A stretch of DNA of 64,000 nt from Blasia pusilla (Eukaryota; Marchantiophyta; Marchantiopsida; Blasiales), in contig CM114273.1 of assembly GCA_050084515.1 (NCBI GenBank), positions 868,001 to 932,000 on the forward strand, given 5' to 3'. The translations under genes were made by a program, and so were the position numbers. Positions 38,191 through 52,039 of the stretch are shown one piece after another. How positions within the stretch are numbered: the first letter of the stretch is position 1; each line of letters begins with the position of its first letter. Below the pieces are notes generated by a model. It saw only the letters and a list, made by a program, of their open reading frames with translations. It did not search any database and was not told where the DNA came from.

Positions 38191-38504
38191 TATCAGTAAA
38201 GAATGATAGGTCCCCTAGTCACCCATTGGACAGATTTCTGAATTTATATGTTAATGAGAGGATTAAGTCTTCCAAAGTTCACGTGGACACATGTCTATAA
38301 AAGATAATTTTTGATATGATGACCTCGCACATGTGTGGAAAAACATAGACCATCGTACATGAACTTCCAAGTTGGGCCAGAGTAGTCTTTTTCGAGAAAA
38401 CTAGTACATACCCAATGTGTATAAATCATGCCAATAATTTGTGAATTTTTCCTACTTGCATACCGCTATTTTAATGCAAATATAAAGAAGACCCATATAT
38501 TCCG

Positions 38505-38692
38505 TCGGTTTTCGGCCAATGATTGCAAACATGAAACGGAAACTTGAAAATTCAACCAGTAAGGTCATTTTTTGGCCGGTGAATGAGAAAATGAAACAAA
38601 AATTTGAAAATTCAAGGTGTTAGGTCAATTTTTGGCCAATGATAGAGAAAATGAAACAAAAATTTTGAAAATTCAACGGGCTAGGTAACATG
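38505..38692 (+). repeat. 61-bp tandem repeat, three copies
   Basis: Three successive units each contain TTTTGGCC(A/G)(A/G)TGA, then AAATGAAACAAAAATTTG or near variant, GAAAATTCAA and a GGTCA/GGTAA junction. Units start near 38511, 38571 and 38631. Divergence is moderate (first unit the most different). Confidence 0.85.
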
Positions 38693-41281
38693 TACTCCGA
38701 TTCTCACCGCATCTTACTACAATCCATACTATAATTTGCGGAGTGATTCGGACATTATATGATGACACCTGCCGAACATGACACCTATCATCATAAACCC
38801 GACATGTTTCAAGAGGGGACGTATATGAGAGGCGCATTTACATTTAGGGGGGCGTATATGCACAAGACCGTCGGGTGCACTAACTAGTGTCCTATCAACA
38901 TAGAACGACAATTCCAAATTAACCTCTCCACTTTCCCGGGAAGTTGCCTCCGGTCATCTTACTATAGTTTCCTTGGACAAAGAATGACAATTCCGAAATG
39001 ACCTCCCACGCAGTTTCCTGTCGCAAGAAATCAAGAACATGAAGGCGTCGGAATGATCTGACTCGGGCTATGAACACGGAACCTTTGGGATGATGGAATC
39101 GCAGTCCCGTGAGACTCGGGCTCTAGCCAGACTTCTCCAGAAGTGGACCGGCGTTCGGATTGTTCAGACGCGCGAGGGCGAACACTTCTTGTCATGGGGA
39201 ACTCGTCCCCGCAAGAATCTAAACGCAGAGAAATAAAATTCAGTGAGAACCTCGCGAAGTTATTGCAAAAGCATGTGAAAACAAGTGCAGCAAACGCGGG
39301 TGCGGCTGACACTCGGTCCCATCGAATCACGAATCACGAATCACTTGGAGAGAGGCAGAGCGAACTCCGCAGAGTTGCACCAGTCACTAGAAATGAAGAA
39401 TCCGCACAGAACGCTTCAAGCGGACGCTCTGCAGGACTTTGGCCCTCAAGATAGACAGTTCGCACGCACTACAGTGGCAACCTGTTCCGCACCACCACAT
39501 CTACTGCAGCCTAGACAGCCTGACGCTCCAGCAATTCGGTCTCCTACTCTCCACAATATAGAGTATCGGAGCGAAGCCAGAATCCACCAGAAACTGCATG
39601 AGAGCAATGTTAAGTCCGGCATTTCTGGCCACCAAAGGAAAGACAGGAATTGAAGTAGAAGCGTATTGAGATGTGATAACGAGCAAATTCAGAGATAACT
39701 TCACCTCCGCGTGGGCTGTTGGCGGCGGCTAAGGATCCATAGTGAAACCGGCCAACTTTTTAGAGGCTATGTACAGGAGCATCCAGAAAGGGAGGACGAG
39801 GACTGTTTTATGGCAGGGGGACAGGCGCAGGTCTTGGACTGATTTTCAGAATGCCAACTTTTATTGTCAGATTGCCTCAAAAAAATTGGACTGATATTAA
39901 TGAATGATTCAGTCCTTAGAATCGGGACTAATTAGAGTACACATGAACTGGATCATGCAAGTAGTCCACAACCTCGAATCTACCATCTTCCTAAGTATCA
40001 CAACCCTCGCTCACCCCTTGAATAGACTGTGGCGGAAGGTTGGGAGATCAAGATTCTCATGTCCTAGAAGATATAGGTCATCTGGAGTTCACATCGGCAA
40101 ATCTTATTCAAGGCCCGATCTCCCTAGCTAGTCAATTTACACTGGGCCAGCTTCCCCGACATCTGTCGGACCACTGTCAGCAACTAACCAGGAAAACACC
40201 CTCCAAAATGTTGATCTTAAAACTTACAATTGCCCAATCGTCAAATCTGAGTAGAGCAAAATATTCTTGTACAAAACACTTTTTTCATCTGCCGTCAGGT
40301 CACTTGCAGCTCAACCTGCAGTCTCACTGAGACTCCTGTGCCAGTGTATTTGAGTGTGCTGCCTGGACAATATCTTCAACTGTTTGCTCAAACCAGCAGC
40401 TCCAGTAGCTTGCCATGCTGCTTACCATATGACCTCCATGAGTCGGACAGAACATCTTCAAAGAATCAACACGCTTGATAGATTCCAATCATACTTCCTG
40501 ACCTTCCTCCACCACTAAAGATTCGAGCGATTGAGTAACCACTGGAGGGATAATATCCAATTTATGACGCACAATCTGCAGTCACTCAATCAGCCATAAT
40601 TGTTTTAAAATCATTCCATCAAAGGTACTCAAGGTAACATGACCACACAGGTGATATTACTTACACTGCCAAAACTATTCCGGAAGGATAGTGCAGAAAG
40701 ATGATGAAATTTCCCATGGGAATGACCATCTGCAGAAACTTAAACCTCTAGTGCGTGGGAAATGTCACCGGGTTTTATCAATATGTCTCATATTAACCCT
40801 AATCTAGTCATATCTCCCCCACTTAAAGACCACCAGCTGACACAGCTGACAGAGCTGACAGAGCCACTGATGAGTCTTCATAGAGACTAAATTCTCCACC
40901 ACCCAAATTATATTACCACCCTACAATGGGCTAGGAAATTATTCATGCATCGTATTGATCACTTGAATTCCCAATCCTAACAGATGTTGGATACAAGAAG
41001 CTAGGGGACCCACCTTGCGGGAAAAAGTCGAATAGCTGTTGTCCCAAATAAGCTTGTATTGGCCCACGAAAGGTGAAGGAAAATCCCCCTGATCACCAGA
41101 GAAATTGAGGTGGCAATGCCAACAAATATTACTAATTTCATTTAAGATTCAAAACAAGAGGATGAAGCATGTAAGCACAAATCAAAAATCACCAGTCAGG
41201 TGTACACATCATGCCTGCAATCTCTGACGCAGGTTAGACTGTCTGCAGCCTTCCCCGAAAAAGGCCCCGAAAATTGCCTAC
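38693..41281. other. Downstream of the GOLD gene; no defensible gene
   Basis: 39030-39720 has higher G+C and overlapping open frames on both strands (for example 39285-39653 plus, 39501-39704 minus). None has a domain I recognise. They may include 3' untranslated sequence or a decayed gene. The last beta strands expected of the GOLD domain should lie in 39.9-41.2 kb on the minus strand, but I could not find them. Confidence 0.35.
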
Positions 41282-44200
41282 CTGATTTGGTTGGTTGGCT
41301 TCATATCGTCTATACGGTAACATCGCCATTCTCATTCCACTTTCATCAATAAAGTCCACACTGAAACCAACATCCTGAAATGACACAGGATACAAGCATC
41401 AACTCGAGTGAACTTCAGACAATTGCCTTAAGCCACAATTTGGATCAGGTGCCTGTGTAAGAAGACTGACTCGATGCATAGCCATCAACGGCACAAACTA
41501 GAAGAAAAGAGATCGATTCTTCCCGAGGTCCTCTAGTTCTATCCCTCATATTACCTTCCCAGACGTCAATCGGAAGTCCCAAGCCACAATGGAGCCCTCG
41601 CACTCAACCTTGACAACCACCTGAAACAAACGACGGGTCAATCCGTGCAAAATTGAGTTTCTTGATTATCTTGTGATTCAATATTTCCTGCAAGCGTCTG
41701 ACTTTCGCATGAGACACCTTCATTTAGAAACATGTTCCATATTCATCATTTTTCTCACAATATAGTATCAGTCCATCAAAACTATCCAGTGTTATAGCTC
41801 TCACTCTGAGACTGCCAAAGGTGACTCGCAGGCACCCTACATCAGTCAGTCTGTTGAAAGCAAACAATATCATTCAGACAAAAGAGCAAAACTGTAGACT
41901 GTTCTTTCCCCCAAACAGTAATTCAACACAAATCACATGCATAAGAAATGTCTACCTCGTGAAATCTTCCAGGAGGGATGGGGGTCTCTTCAAATTCGTC
42001 CGCCCTGCAAACAATCATACTATGTCATTAGGGTGTGCAGCAGAGGCGAAAGACTCTCAACTTCCAAGGCAGAAGCTATTTACAACTAATAAGTTCAAGT
42101 GATCATGAGGGACGCCAAGAGAGAATGAATCCTGCTGGATTTGTTTACAAGAGTCAAATTATTCAAAATTAGATTGAAGCCAGACGTTCACAAGAAGCCT
42201 TACTTTTCCTCCGTCAGCCCAGCATCTTCGGCAGATATGAGGAAAGGCGAGTTTTCAAACACTTCACTGTCAACAAAAACAAGTTTCACACTCAGCTTTG
42301 TCCACAGCGGCATATCAAATCAAGTGGCATTTCTTCAAAATTGATTACACGACAAGAATATCATCAGTGCATTGAAATCACCTCTCAAGGTCTGCACATC
42401 CCAATATTCTGGGCAGATATTTTTGGGAGCCAGGATATCTAGGCCAATATTTACCACATCATACAACATGGAGCTCTCCAATTTCCTTGGTAGAGAAACC
42501 ATAAAACTCCTTCCATACAAGAAAATCTCATATACAGGAGGGAACACAAGACTGTTGCATGACAGTCTACTCCAAACACGTGGTCTAGCTCCTTGTGACC
42601 TAATACATCCTCACTGTCATAAAATGACAACTTCAGGGATAGGGTCCTTGAGGTGTATCAGAGATTCGCTTTAATTCTCTCAACCTGTTGCCTGTTCAGG
42701 CAGTCAATGCTGTGAAAACTTTGTGACCCCACGTCCAATGACCCTTCCAGAATCTGCAAACTTTAAAATCCTGCACTAAGACCAAGTGGCATGTAAGGAT
42801 TTCTAAACACAGTGATATGCTCCGAGTGCTTACCCCATGAATTTGAGATAGTGCTTCAAATCGGTAACATAAGCATCCACAGACTTCTCTAATAATGCCA
42901 GCATCTCGTTTGTTGATCTGTGCACCCAATTTTCATCCTTATAAGCTCATGAATAGATATCAGGAAAATTAAGTTCAGAAGAAACACCACCTTAGCGGAA
43001 GAAAGATGATACACATTTAGTGACACCCAAGTGTTGAGTCAAATGTCCTGGCATAAGAAGTAGTGAGTGACTCTAAATGTAGCAAAGGTTTCCTTCCAGA
43101 TATACTGTCAAGACAAATGTCTCTTTATCTTCCATTGGCAAGGAAATATCCAGCGGTCAGTACTTGGAGCTGAAAAATTAGAAGGACAAAAAACAGGAGG
43201 TGGAGGTGTCTGCCAAGATCCAAAACAGCTTGAAGCAACTACATACAAAGCATTTCCAGATGGAAAAGATTGCAACAGCTCCCATAGGACTCCAGTGCTT
43301 CACTTGGATTTTGGTCACAACAATCAGGCCTCATATCTAATGACTTTTACACCCTCTCTTCAACAAGACCTGTTTCTCATATATCTGGCATATCTTGTAG
43401 TACTCCTGGAAGTGTTTCAAAAGCTCTGTGATGAGATCGTGTTTTTTTTGGTTTACAGTTTTTAAATCCCTAAGCCATTCACGTTCAAAGATACAGCCAT
43501 TAGAGACTAGGCAGTAACATACACATCCTTATTATCGAAGGTAAGCCACCAAAGAGTGACAAAAATTCGTATAGAATTTGACAAGATTGTAATCTGATAG
43601 AGAGGAGGTCCATATCGCTCTCGCTGTTCTTCCATTGGCCTGCAACAACATAGCAAAAAGGTTTTTCTGATTTTCATCATCTGAAAGTTCACCAGTCCTC
43701 ATCTTAGGAATTTAATATTTTACGAGGTTGATGGCACTGGTACTTTGGAAGGTTGAAAGGACTCATTAAGCATCATAAACCAATGTACAAGACTTTTGAC
43801 AGCCTAAGTAACAAATGCCATAATCAAAGGACACGCACACAACTAACCCTAAAAGAATCCAGTAGTCTACAGCGACATTTTGGACATACCCTTGATGATC
43901 ATTAATTTGTCGAACAAACTCAAGCAACACCTGCACAGTAATATAAAGAGACATCCTTTTTCACATAGGTGCATAGATCACGTTCTCAAACACTAGCTTT
44001 TTGCAATCATTAGGACAGAAAACACCAACCTTCCTACACCTGTGAAATTAAATGGCTCGTCAGATATAGTCTCTCTCCAATGATAGTCCATGTAATGATG
44101 TGTGACTAAACCAGTGGCTCCACAGAGCCCCAACATCTCAGAATGAGGATGGTGAGGCACAGCCTGAGATCTCACTAACCAACGTCAACTATGAACCCTA

Positions 44201-47200
44201 TTATTGGGCTGCACTAGTCTGAAGATACTGGATGGCATGAATCACCTGATCCAAAAAAAGTAAATAAGATTTCGTTCAACTCTTCTTCTCTCTGCACCCA
44301 TCCCAGTGTCTAGCACCATCCAAGCAGGGCGTAGGGTCACAAGGCTACAACAGGCACTACTTGATGAGTGGTCTTCCAACACTAATTAATGCATAGGAAC
44401 TACTACCAACAACACCGATGTGCTGTCTTCAAACTATCTTGAGAGATTTTTGTGAATGGCTGCAAAAGGCCATGCATGCAATACCAATGGCACAAATATT
44501 CATATACAGAATTGACCCATCCTTCAACACAACCCCGTGCAGTTCTCAAATCAAGGGATTTCTTTAGTTCTCATCATTACCAACGGAACACCAACGAGAA
44601 ATTTTACAAGCTGCTTGTACACGCCAGAAGCTGAACCAAGTTGAGCTAATTGTTTTCGCCTGCACGCCACCGCTTCTAACTCAGAGGTAAAAGAGGCCAC
44701 AGCCATGAGAAAGAACAATGAGATTTACAACATGAACATCATCCTTGGTGAACAAAAGATACAATTCACAAACAATCAATCCACCGGCTACATCCTAGTG
44801 TGCCTTGATTCCTGATATACCAGGGTCGGAGACTCCAAAATGAGACAGTGCTATTAACTCCATGAGATTATGCAGCAAAGTGTCACCCTTTCAATAACAA
44901 ATGATTTCAAACATAGCTTCATCTAGGCAAGCACCCATCCAAAATGACAAAACTACATTTCAAAATATCTGGGGTAATATCCGTACCAATAAAAATACAT
45001 CATAGATATCAGTCATTGCGTGGGTTCTCGGCACTGCTCGCAACCTATCAGACTAGTTGGCAAGACAACTCAGAACTTCGTACATCCTCTTCACCAACAA
45101 AATGCAGCCTCTTGGATTTTCCAATCCACTCTCAGTAATGATCCCCTCCCCAATTTTATTGTACCTTTCCATCTGTTGCTTCCAGAGCAGCACAAACTTG
45201 TCATGGATGCTTCCCCCAGCGTTTACCAGTGCTTCAACTTCTGCTTGTCGCCTCTTCTCTGATCTCTCTCGCTGTTGCTTGATAATTGAACACCTAAAAT
45301 CTTGCGGCATATAAGTGAGAACTGTCACCCAGAATTTACACATCAGGCTCACCTCAAGTAGCATCACATGTGTGGAATAATGAAAGACCATTAGCACTTG
45401 ATTTGTCTGTACAAGACACTAGTAATGATGATTCTTGATTTGAATCGATACTTTCTAAAACCCGTGAAGAGCTGTCTACGTGAATCCACTCCAACTCACC
45501 ATCAAATGTAACCCTCTCCTCATATTCACTATACTACAAAAAAAGATTCAATATACCAATTATAATTTAATCAGTGCAGCTGCTAGAGTTTGTAAAGACA
45601 GGTAAGGAACCTAAATCCCACCATCAATTACAAAATATGGACTGATAGCCTGAAACCTGAAAGAATTCACGTTTACAAAAAACCTCAGCAAACAGAACAC
45701 GAAGTTTTATTCAAATTGGAAGACTCCTCAAGAACCAATACTTTGATTGCAGTACTCACCCATATTGTAAACCCTATCACTGTTTGTGCCCTGGAACTTC
45801 TCTATGTCCTTTAGCAGGCCCTTGAGCACCTCTTCCAATCTGTTCAATGTTTCACCAACGTTGGCTGGGGCATTCTCCGCTTTTAACTGCAATATCAAAA
45901 AAGGTATCATAGTCAATCATCAAAGGAGAAGAGGCCAAGATACTTGATTTAACATCTAAATTTTTTTAAGGGCCAATTTTTTGAGAGATTTGAGCTGCTA
46001 ATTTGCTGGAAGTGGTAGCCTCAAGATGAAATACACATAAACATGCCTTTGAGTCATGTTACCTAGTCCTAGTGGAACATAGTAACAACAGTGATATAGC
46101 TCTACTACCATCAAACTACAAAAGCTGGGGTGAGACTGGAAGAATACACATGCTGGAGTTTGAGTTATGAATCCATGAAAATGATCCTGAACCTAAACCT
46201 GAATAGGTTTAGATTGGTAAACTGGCATGCCGAGTCTATTGGGGAGGAGATGGCGGGGAAGGGGGAAGGGAACTAGACGTCCTGCACTTAAAATTTGGAT
46301 GCTGAACATGACTTCTTGTTGCCCTGTAGTCCATACATTTAGGTTGGTAGAGAGACATACTGCAGCAGGCCAGTTGGCTTTATCAAATAAGTCAAGTGTC
46401 TCCTCCACCTGTTCCCGGTTCTTCCACAAGTTCTCATCAATCTTGTGTGGCGCAGAAATTTCCATGTCTTCAACCAGTTCTTTGTAACCTGTGACCATAT
46501 CAAGTACCTTCGATTAGAACATCCAACCAGGACGAGATGGAGAAAGCCAAATTCTACATGATGAATTAAGATATCTGAAAGAATGACCCAGAACAATTTC
46601 GAAGTAGTAGTCAATGCGATCTGTAATTAATGCCTGAAAGGTGAAGATACAGGCTGGTGAGTTCTCTTGTGACTGACATTTTGAAAATAACAAGATGTAT
46701 CTACATGTATAGATGTAGAGAATGAATGAATGAATAGATTGATCTATTATCCATACGGACCCAGAAAGGATCATGGGATTTTCATTTGCACATGGTGTGA
46801 ACATTGAGCAGGAGGAGCAAAACCAAGGAGACCAATGAGGTCCTCTGGTCCAGGTTGTGCTCTCTTGCCTTAAATCACCTGTGTAAGAAGTTTGGAATCT
46901 GAACCTCATTCTTACAAGTCATGACCTCAGCCACCGTGAGGGACTGGCCTTTGGAGGAATCAGGGACCTCTATACCGATGTTATTGTGGTAATTGCAATT
47001 GAGAAGAAAAACGTTGTTCATCATCTACAATTCCAAAGACTTTAGTGCCTGTCGTAGACTTGCAACCACAGACCCTGCACCCTGATTGGGCCATACTAGA
47101 CCGGGATCGTTGTAGAGAGGAAAGAGTGAAGAGTGGAGAAGGTACCATATGAGTGGAGGGAGACATTCTCACGTAGAGCCAGTGCTGACCATACAAAATG

Positions 47201-49469
47201 TTGGTGCGGAGCTTCAAAAGTCAACCAAGAAGCTCTCTACAATACTATCTACTTTACCTGATTGGAATCCCCAATAGACGTTACTAACCAGTGCAGCCGC
47301 TTTGGGCAGTGAATCTAACTGTGTTGAACAGTTCTGGTGTTACCTGCATAGCAATATCAGCATATGCTGTTGCTCTCTGTCTTGTGCATTTTGTGCAGGA
47401 GACCAGGTTGTGACTAGAGGATTCATCCCCATGATCACACAAGGTGCAGGAGCTTAGTTGTGTTCCCATCTTGCTTTTTCGTGGTTGAAGGGAATTACCC
47501 GCTTCCTGAACTTGAACTTAGGCTGGGTTCCCAAGAAAGGGGTACCTGGCAAGTATTTTCAGTTCTGCTTGTTCAGGATATCAGTCAAGAGAAGGAGATT
47601 TGAAATTTTCATGGCTTAATCCCTGCTGTTAAGCTGTGAGCGTTCTCCCACTGCTCTGATTATGGTATCCATAAATGCTTTCTCCTCTCTCCACAGTACA
47701 GGCCCAATAAGGAGCTTGGTTGCTAGCAAAAATCACATGAACCTTTTTTGTCCAAGATATGGCCTACTTTCCTGGTCTCCTTTAGATCCAAATTGTACCC
47801 ATGAACACTTTCGGATAGAGATAGGAATCCATAGCCTTCACCACTTCATTAGAATTCTAGAGAGACTCATTAAGAAGTGCCTGTCATAGCCTTGCAACCA
47901 TAGGCGCCGCCCCTCGTTGCACAGGGCTAGGAATTCTAGAGAGAGAGCATGACACAGGGCCAAGACGTGAATTACTGGATACATTTAGAGCTAAACGTGC
48001 ATTAGGTAGCACTAAATACAAGAGCGTGTAGACATGTGAGAAAACCTTCAGAATAACCTGTGGGGCGTAATTTTGTTTGATTTAGTGAATGATGATGGTC
48101 AAGAGGGCTTTTTGGGCGACAAGAAGTAATCTATGAGCAACCATGGGTCAGCAACCAGCATACTCTGACAACAAGATCCATATCCAACCTCCCCTGTTGC
48201 CTACCCTTCTCCCAGGTCTGACAAACCTGGAGACGTTAAAAAGCCAGTTCCCCGTAGTGACCTTAGACAATCCCACGTTTCATGCTGGTGTGTGGCTGAT
48301 CCTGACTGCATTCATCCTCACAATTCTAAGGCAGATGGATGAAATACGCGTCATAACAGTCATTTGCAAATCGCCTTCCTTAACCCGCCACCTGAAAACA
48401 AAGTGGATAGAAAAAATTGGACTGCTCTCCTCAGAAGATACGAAATTGGGGGCGGAACGACAAGAGGTCAGAAGTGTTGTAGATGCAAATTGGTCGCCCG
48501 ATGATGTACAGGATCATCATTATGTGGAAGAGATCGACACTTCTCGGAAACTTCCAGAAACAAGAATGCCGTTTGGACCTCACACCTGAGAGAGCTCTAT
48601 GGTACCAGTCTAAAAATAAGGTTCCACGAGTCTAACTCAAGAGCAAACAATATTCCACAAGAGTTGAAACTCGCTCAATGGAATTCCAAGAACCTTGTAC
48701 TTAAGACAAGCACACTAAAATAAGATGTCTCGCGATTGATAGCCGCGTTTCGATTCTCCGGTAGCATCCACGGAACCAAGATATACCTTTCAAAATCCTA
48801 ACGTGTGGCACATCAGACAAACAAACCTGAGATCGGCACGCTGGAACCAAATACATAGTTGTGTCTTGTTAGACTGCCAACCGAAACCGATTGTGATGGA
48901 AACATTTGTCCGCTAATACGTTTCGGCTAACGGAGTTGATCGAAGAATGTAACCCAAAAGATGTCCGAGCTACAGTGATCGGACAGGCGTATGGAACAGT
49001 ACACGGTATTTTATCTCACTACGCCCGTCGCGCTTGGGCAAGCCCGAGGTGGGGCTCGAGCTCGATTAGCTCATAGTTGGCTGATCGTCCGAACTGCAGG
49101 CACGGCTCCTCCGACTGGTGATCGGATTGCCGCGAAACGATAAAAGAGAGCTTGCACTACACTGATCGCGCTGAAAGGTAGACACAGCTACTCAGTCCCA
49201 CCACTACCACATATCCATCTCTACATCTGCCATACCAACGGTCCCCAAGCACGAACAAAGAAAAACTTTCCGAATAGAAGACAATTGTAGGAAAAGAAGA
49301 ATTGAAAACCTGCTGTATTTTGCGACTCCAAGTTCATGCGTCCGTACTGCTCCTTAAGAGAACTGATAATCGGCGAGATGTCACCATTGATAGGAGTATA
49401 CGGATATTTATCATAGTATTTCGCAAGAAAGTGACGCGTGATAGGCACGAGGCCCGCCGTGGACGCCAT
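41282..49469 (-). CDS. Multi-exon plant protein: conserved N-domain, charged helices, C-terminal GOLD-like domain
   Basis: Exons read on the minus strand. E1 49469-49310 (ATG; MASTAGLVPITRHFLAKYYD). 47318-47258 (LDSLPKAAALVSNVYWGFQS), phase 1 out, into 46488-46361 (GYKELVEDMEISAPHKIDEN...NWPAA), phase 0, into 45886-45760 (LKAENAPANVGETLNRLEE...). 45293-45165 is a very charged helix (KQQRERSEKRRQAEVEALV, DKFVLLWKQQMER). 43930-43890 (VLLEFVRQINDHQ) joins 43639 onward (GPMEEQRERYGPPLYQITI). 42917-42834 (INKRDAGIIREVCGC). 42266-42204, 42004-41956, 41620-41555 and 41374-41282 are all phase-consistent and give a GOLD-like beta fold: ETPIPPGRFHE, VVVKVECEGSIVAWDFRLTS, DVGFSVDFIDES, MLPYRRYEA. That block matches the SEC14-like GOLD pattern (W-x-F...D-V-G-F...LP..RY.A). 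GOLD domains act in membrane trafficking, so a membrane- or lipid-linked role is inferred. Unresolved: phases do not close between E1 and 47318, or between 45760 and 45293, and the final GOLD strands are missing. So exons are missed or the gene is damaged. Confidence 0.65.
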
Positions 49470-52030
49470 ATCAATCTTTCTTGCTTTTCTCCAATCTCTG
49501 TTCCTCTCACCACATCTCAATTCGCACAAATCTCCAACGACAAGTATATTTCCTGTTCCTTCAATAAATTCCCCCGAGTCCTCTTGCTCTTCCTCGCGTC
49601 TGCGACTCGAGTTCTTCCGCGCCGCTCGTTGGCCGCTCCGGACGCTCTCGGTGGAGCTCAGAAACTCATCAACGCCGATCCACTCCTACAGTTTCCGCAG
49701 AACGTCGATGAGAGGCGCAAGCAAAGCACTGTCGCACCAAACTTTCAAGAGCGCACATTCACCCTTACACTTCCCTCGTTCCATGACGGGAGCTCCGGCC
49801 AGCAATGGACAACTTCCACATGTAGCTCGGCTGCACCTGTCCTTCCCGGCCCAGCACTTGCTCGGAAGAGAAGCCCCGCCCCGCCACGCGCCGGTCACCG
49901 ACCGGCCTCTTCTTCTCTCGTCCCGTAGGCCCTCACGCCCTGCAACAGGGCGTGTCAAAACACCGCCCGTCCAAGAAAAGCGTGGAATGTCAAGGCTTCT
50001 CATATTAGGGCGTCTCAATGAAAACGGAAAGTGGGGTTACGACGGTGTTCTAACTTTGTGTTAAGGGTGTGAGGATGGATAGTGGATGGAAAGGGAACCT
50101 CTTTTAGGTCCTTGATTTTTATGTTTAGAAAGCTATTTTTAGATTTTAATTACTTTGATTCCTATTGTTTAACTTGGTGAAATCAATGAGTGTGGGCACA
50201 TCTCAAGGTTGACAGTTAAATAAAATAAAAGTGGCATGATTTTAGGTGGCATGCTAGGAGAGGCCAAACAAGAGGGTTTCAAACTCATTTGGGATTCATA
50301 GTAGGAGCAGTAATCATCACACGGATATATATATACGGAAGTAGATAGATTAACCTTCCTATCGGTGAGATGATAAGATATTGGAAGGTGACATCAATTC
50401 TTCCAATTAATCTCATAAGCATTTACTATAAGCGTAGGAATACAACTTCACATATATATCTCCTTGCAAAATAAGATTAAAGACATACTTACATCAATCT
50501 CACCTTGGATTTGATGATTGTCAAGAAATTTTTCCTATTGAAGCAACGTGCCTACACAACAACTATTCACATTTATGAAGAACATGGCCACTCTTGGAAT
50601 AACTAATAGTAAACCCAAACACAACATCTATGAGTTAGGGGATAGGTGGCTACTGAGGGTTACACAAGCGTAGGAAAGGAATGGTAATGATGGATGATAA
50701 GGATGAGTTGCTAGTAAGGAAAATATAGGCTTATTTTACTACATAAGATATTATGACGATGTCATGATAGATGACGCGTAGGGCAAGATAGTATTGAGGC
50801 CTTAAAGGGGGTCTTGTACTTCCCTATTTTGAGATGTCATATGTGACCTGCTCTTAGGAGGTGACCTATGAATATAGGTCATCCTTCCCTTTATGAGGAG
50901 TGGCAACCTTGGAGAGGTTGATCCTCCCAACCATGTATAGCTCCACTTGGATCTATAGGGTTGTGGGTTAGTTGGTAGTTGGTCTTATGAGGGGACCACA
51001 TGTGTAGTTGTTAGGGAGTTAGTACTTTATGTACTACATGTTGGTAGTGACCTGTTGAGAGGGAGGTACATGTCACCCATGGAGGTACCAAGAGGGTATA
51101 CATAGGAGGAAACTCATTTGGAGCTCATCTTGCTTGGGATCAAACCCTTGTTGGGATCCGTGATACAATGCAGCTTGCATGTATTGAGTTTGGTTTCTCT
51201 CTTGAAGAGTGAACTAGGATTGATCGAAGATCACACACATTTTGGGAGTCCTTGTGAACACTTTCTCTTGCTATTACAAAAGTGTGTATCTTAATATGGC
51301 TCTTTGGATGAAGCACGGTTAATTGCGAATTTCATCAGAGTTTACCGTTCATATTCAACTTTATATCCTAAGAAAGATGCACACTGGTTCTCAATAGAAG
51401 AGAAAGTGGGGCTCAATTTCTAGTGTGGAGCACAAGTGAGGTGTCGTGGGTTTGCAGGAATTGCAAACTAGTGTATCTTGACCATGTGGGAGTACATAGG
51501 GCAGAAGGATTTTTGAAATCAAAGTTAGATGTTTAGAATTGAGAAATCTATGCAGTGCGATAGATTTGACAAAATTTGAAGAGAGGGAGGCTTCTCAATC
51601 CTAGTGGAGTTGCTCAAGAGTGGAGCAATTAAGGATCAGATTGTAGGGACGAAGTTCTTCAAATGATTCTGGTGTGAAATTAGTGTCAATCATGACGTGA
51701 TTGAGTGTGGGCAAGTCAGCAAGTGCGTGGGCACTTCGTTGCTGATTTTGAGTGAGGTGTGCGTGATTATGGACCAAATCGGATGAATGTTGGGTAGGAG
51801 GAAAATCAAGCAAGAAGCAAAAGTAAGGAGGGCACTATGATGTTTGATTATGCAAGATTTTGTGAGATTTGAATTCGCCATTGGAACAATCGTCAAAAAC
51901 TTAGTCTGACAATGAAAATGGGACCAAAATTATAGTTTATTTTAGGAAGATTCCCTACATTAACGTAGATTCCTTAAGATGAGCGGATCATCGGTGTAGA
52001 AAGGGTGGGAGAGCAACATTGGAGTTGTTG
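49470..52030. other. Promoter side of the GOLD gene, then intergenic repeat DNA
   Basis: 49470-49990 is GC-richer, the likely promoter/leader of the minus-strand gene. Two long plus-strand frames overlap here (49302-49928 and 49438-50064), one with a signal-peptide-like stretch (RVLLLFLASATRVLPRRS), but neither has an ATG placed sensibly or a recognised domain. At 50007 GGGCGTCTCA preceded by TA equals the terminal repeat of the MITE at 61.5 kb, without a partner end. From 50060 to 52030 no gene is seen. Confidence 0.35.
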
Positions 52031-52039
52031 TGCAAGGCA

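Noticed and set aside
42335-42547. Exon-like frame with KLESSMLYDVVNIGLDIL
   Set aside because: Splice sites are ambiguous and no phase connects it to the confirmed exons at 42834 and 42266; kept only as a possibility.
43993-44175. Exon-like frame (PHHPHSEMLGLCGATGLV) between good AG and GT signals
   Set aside because: I could not fit it in phase between the neighbouring exons of the GOLD gene, and it does not resemble the expected sequence; left out of the model.
49302-50064. Two overlapping 208-codon plus-strand frames, one with a signal-peptide-like segment
   Set aside because: They overlap each other and the first exon of the minus-strand gene, lack a sensible start, and show no recognised domain; GC-rich promoter DNA gives such frames by chance.
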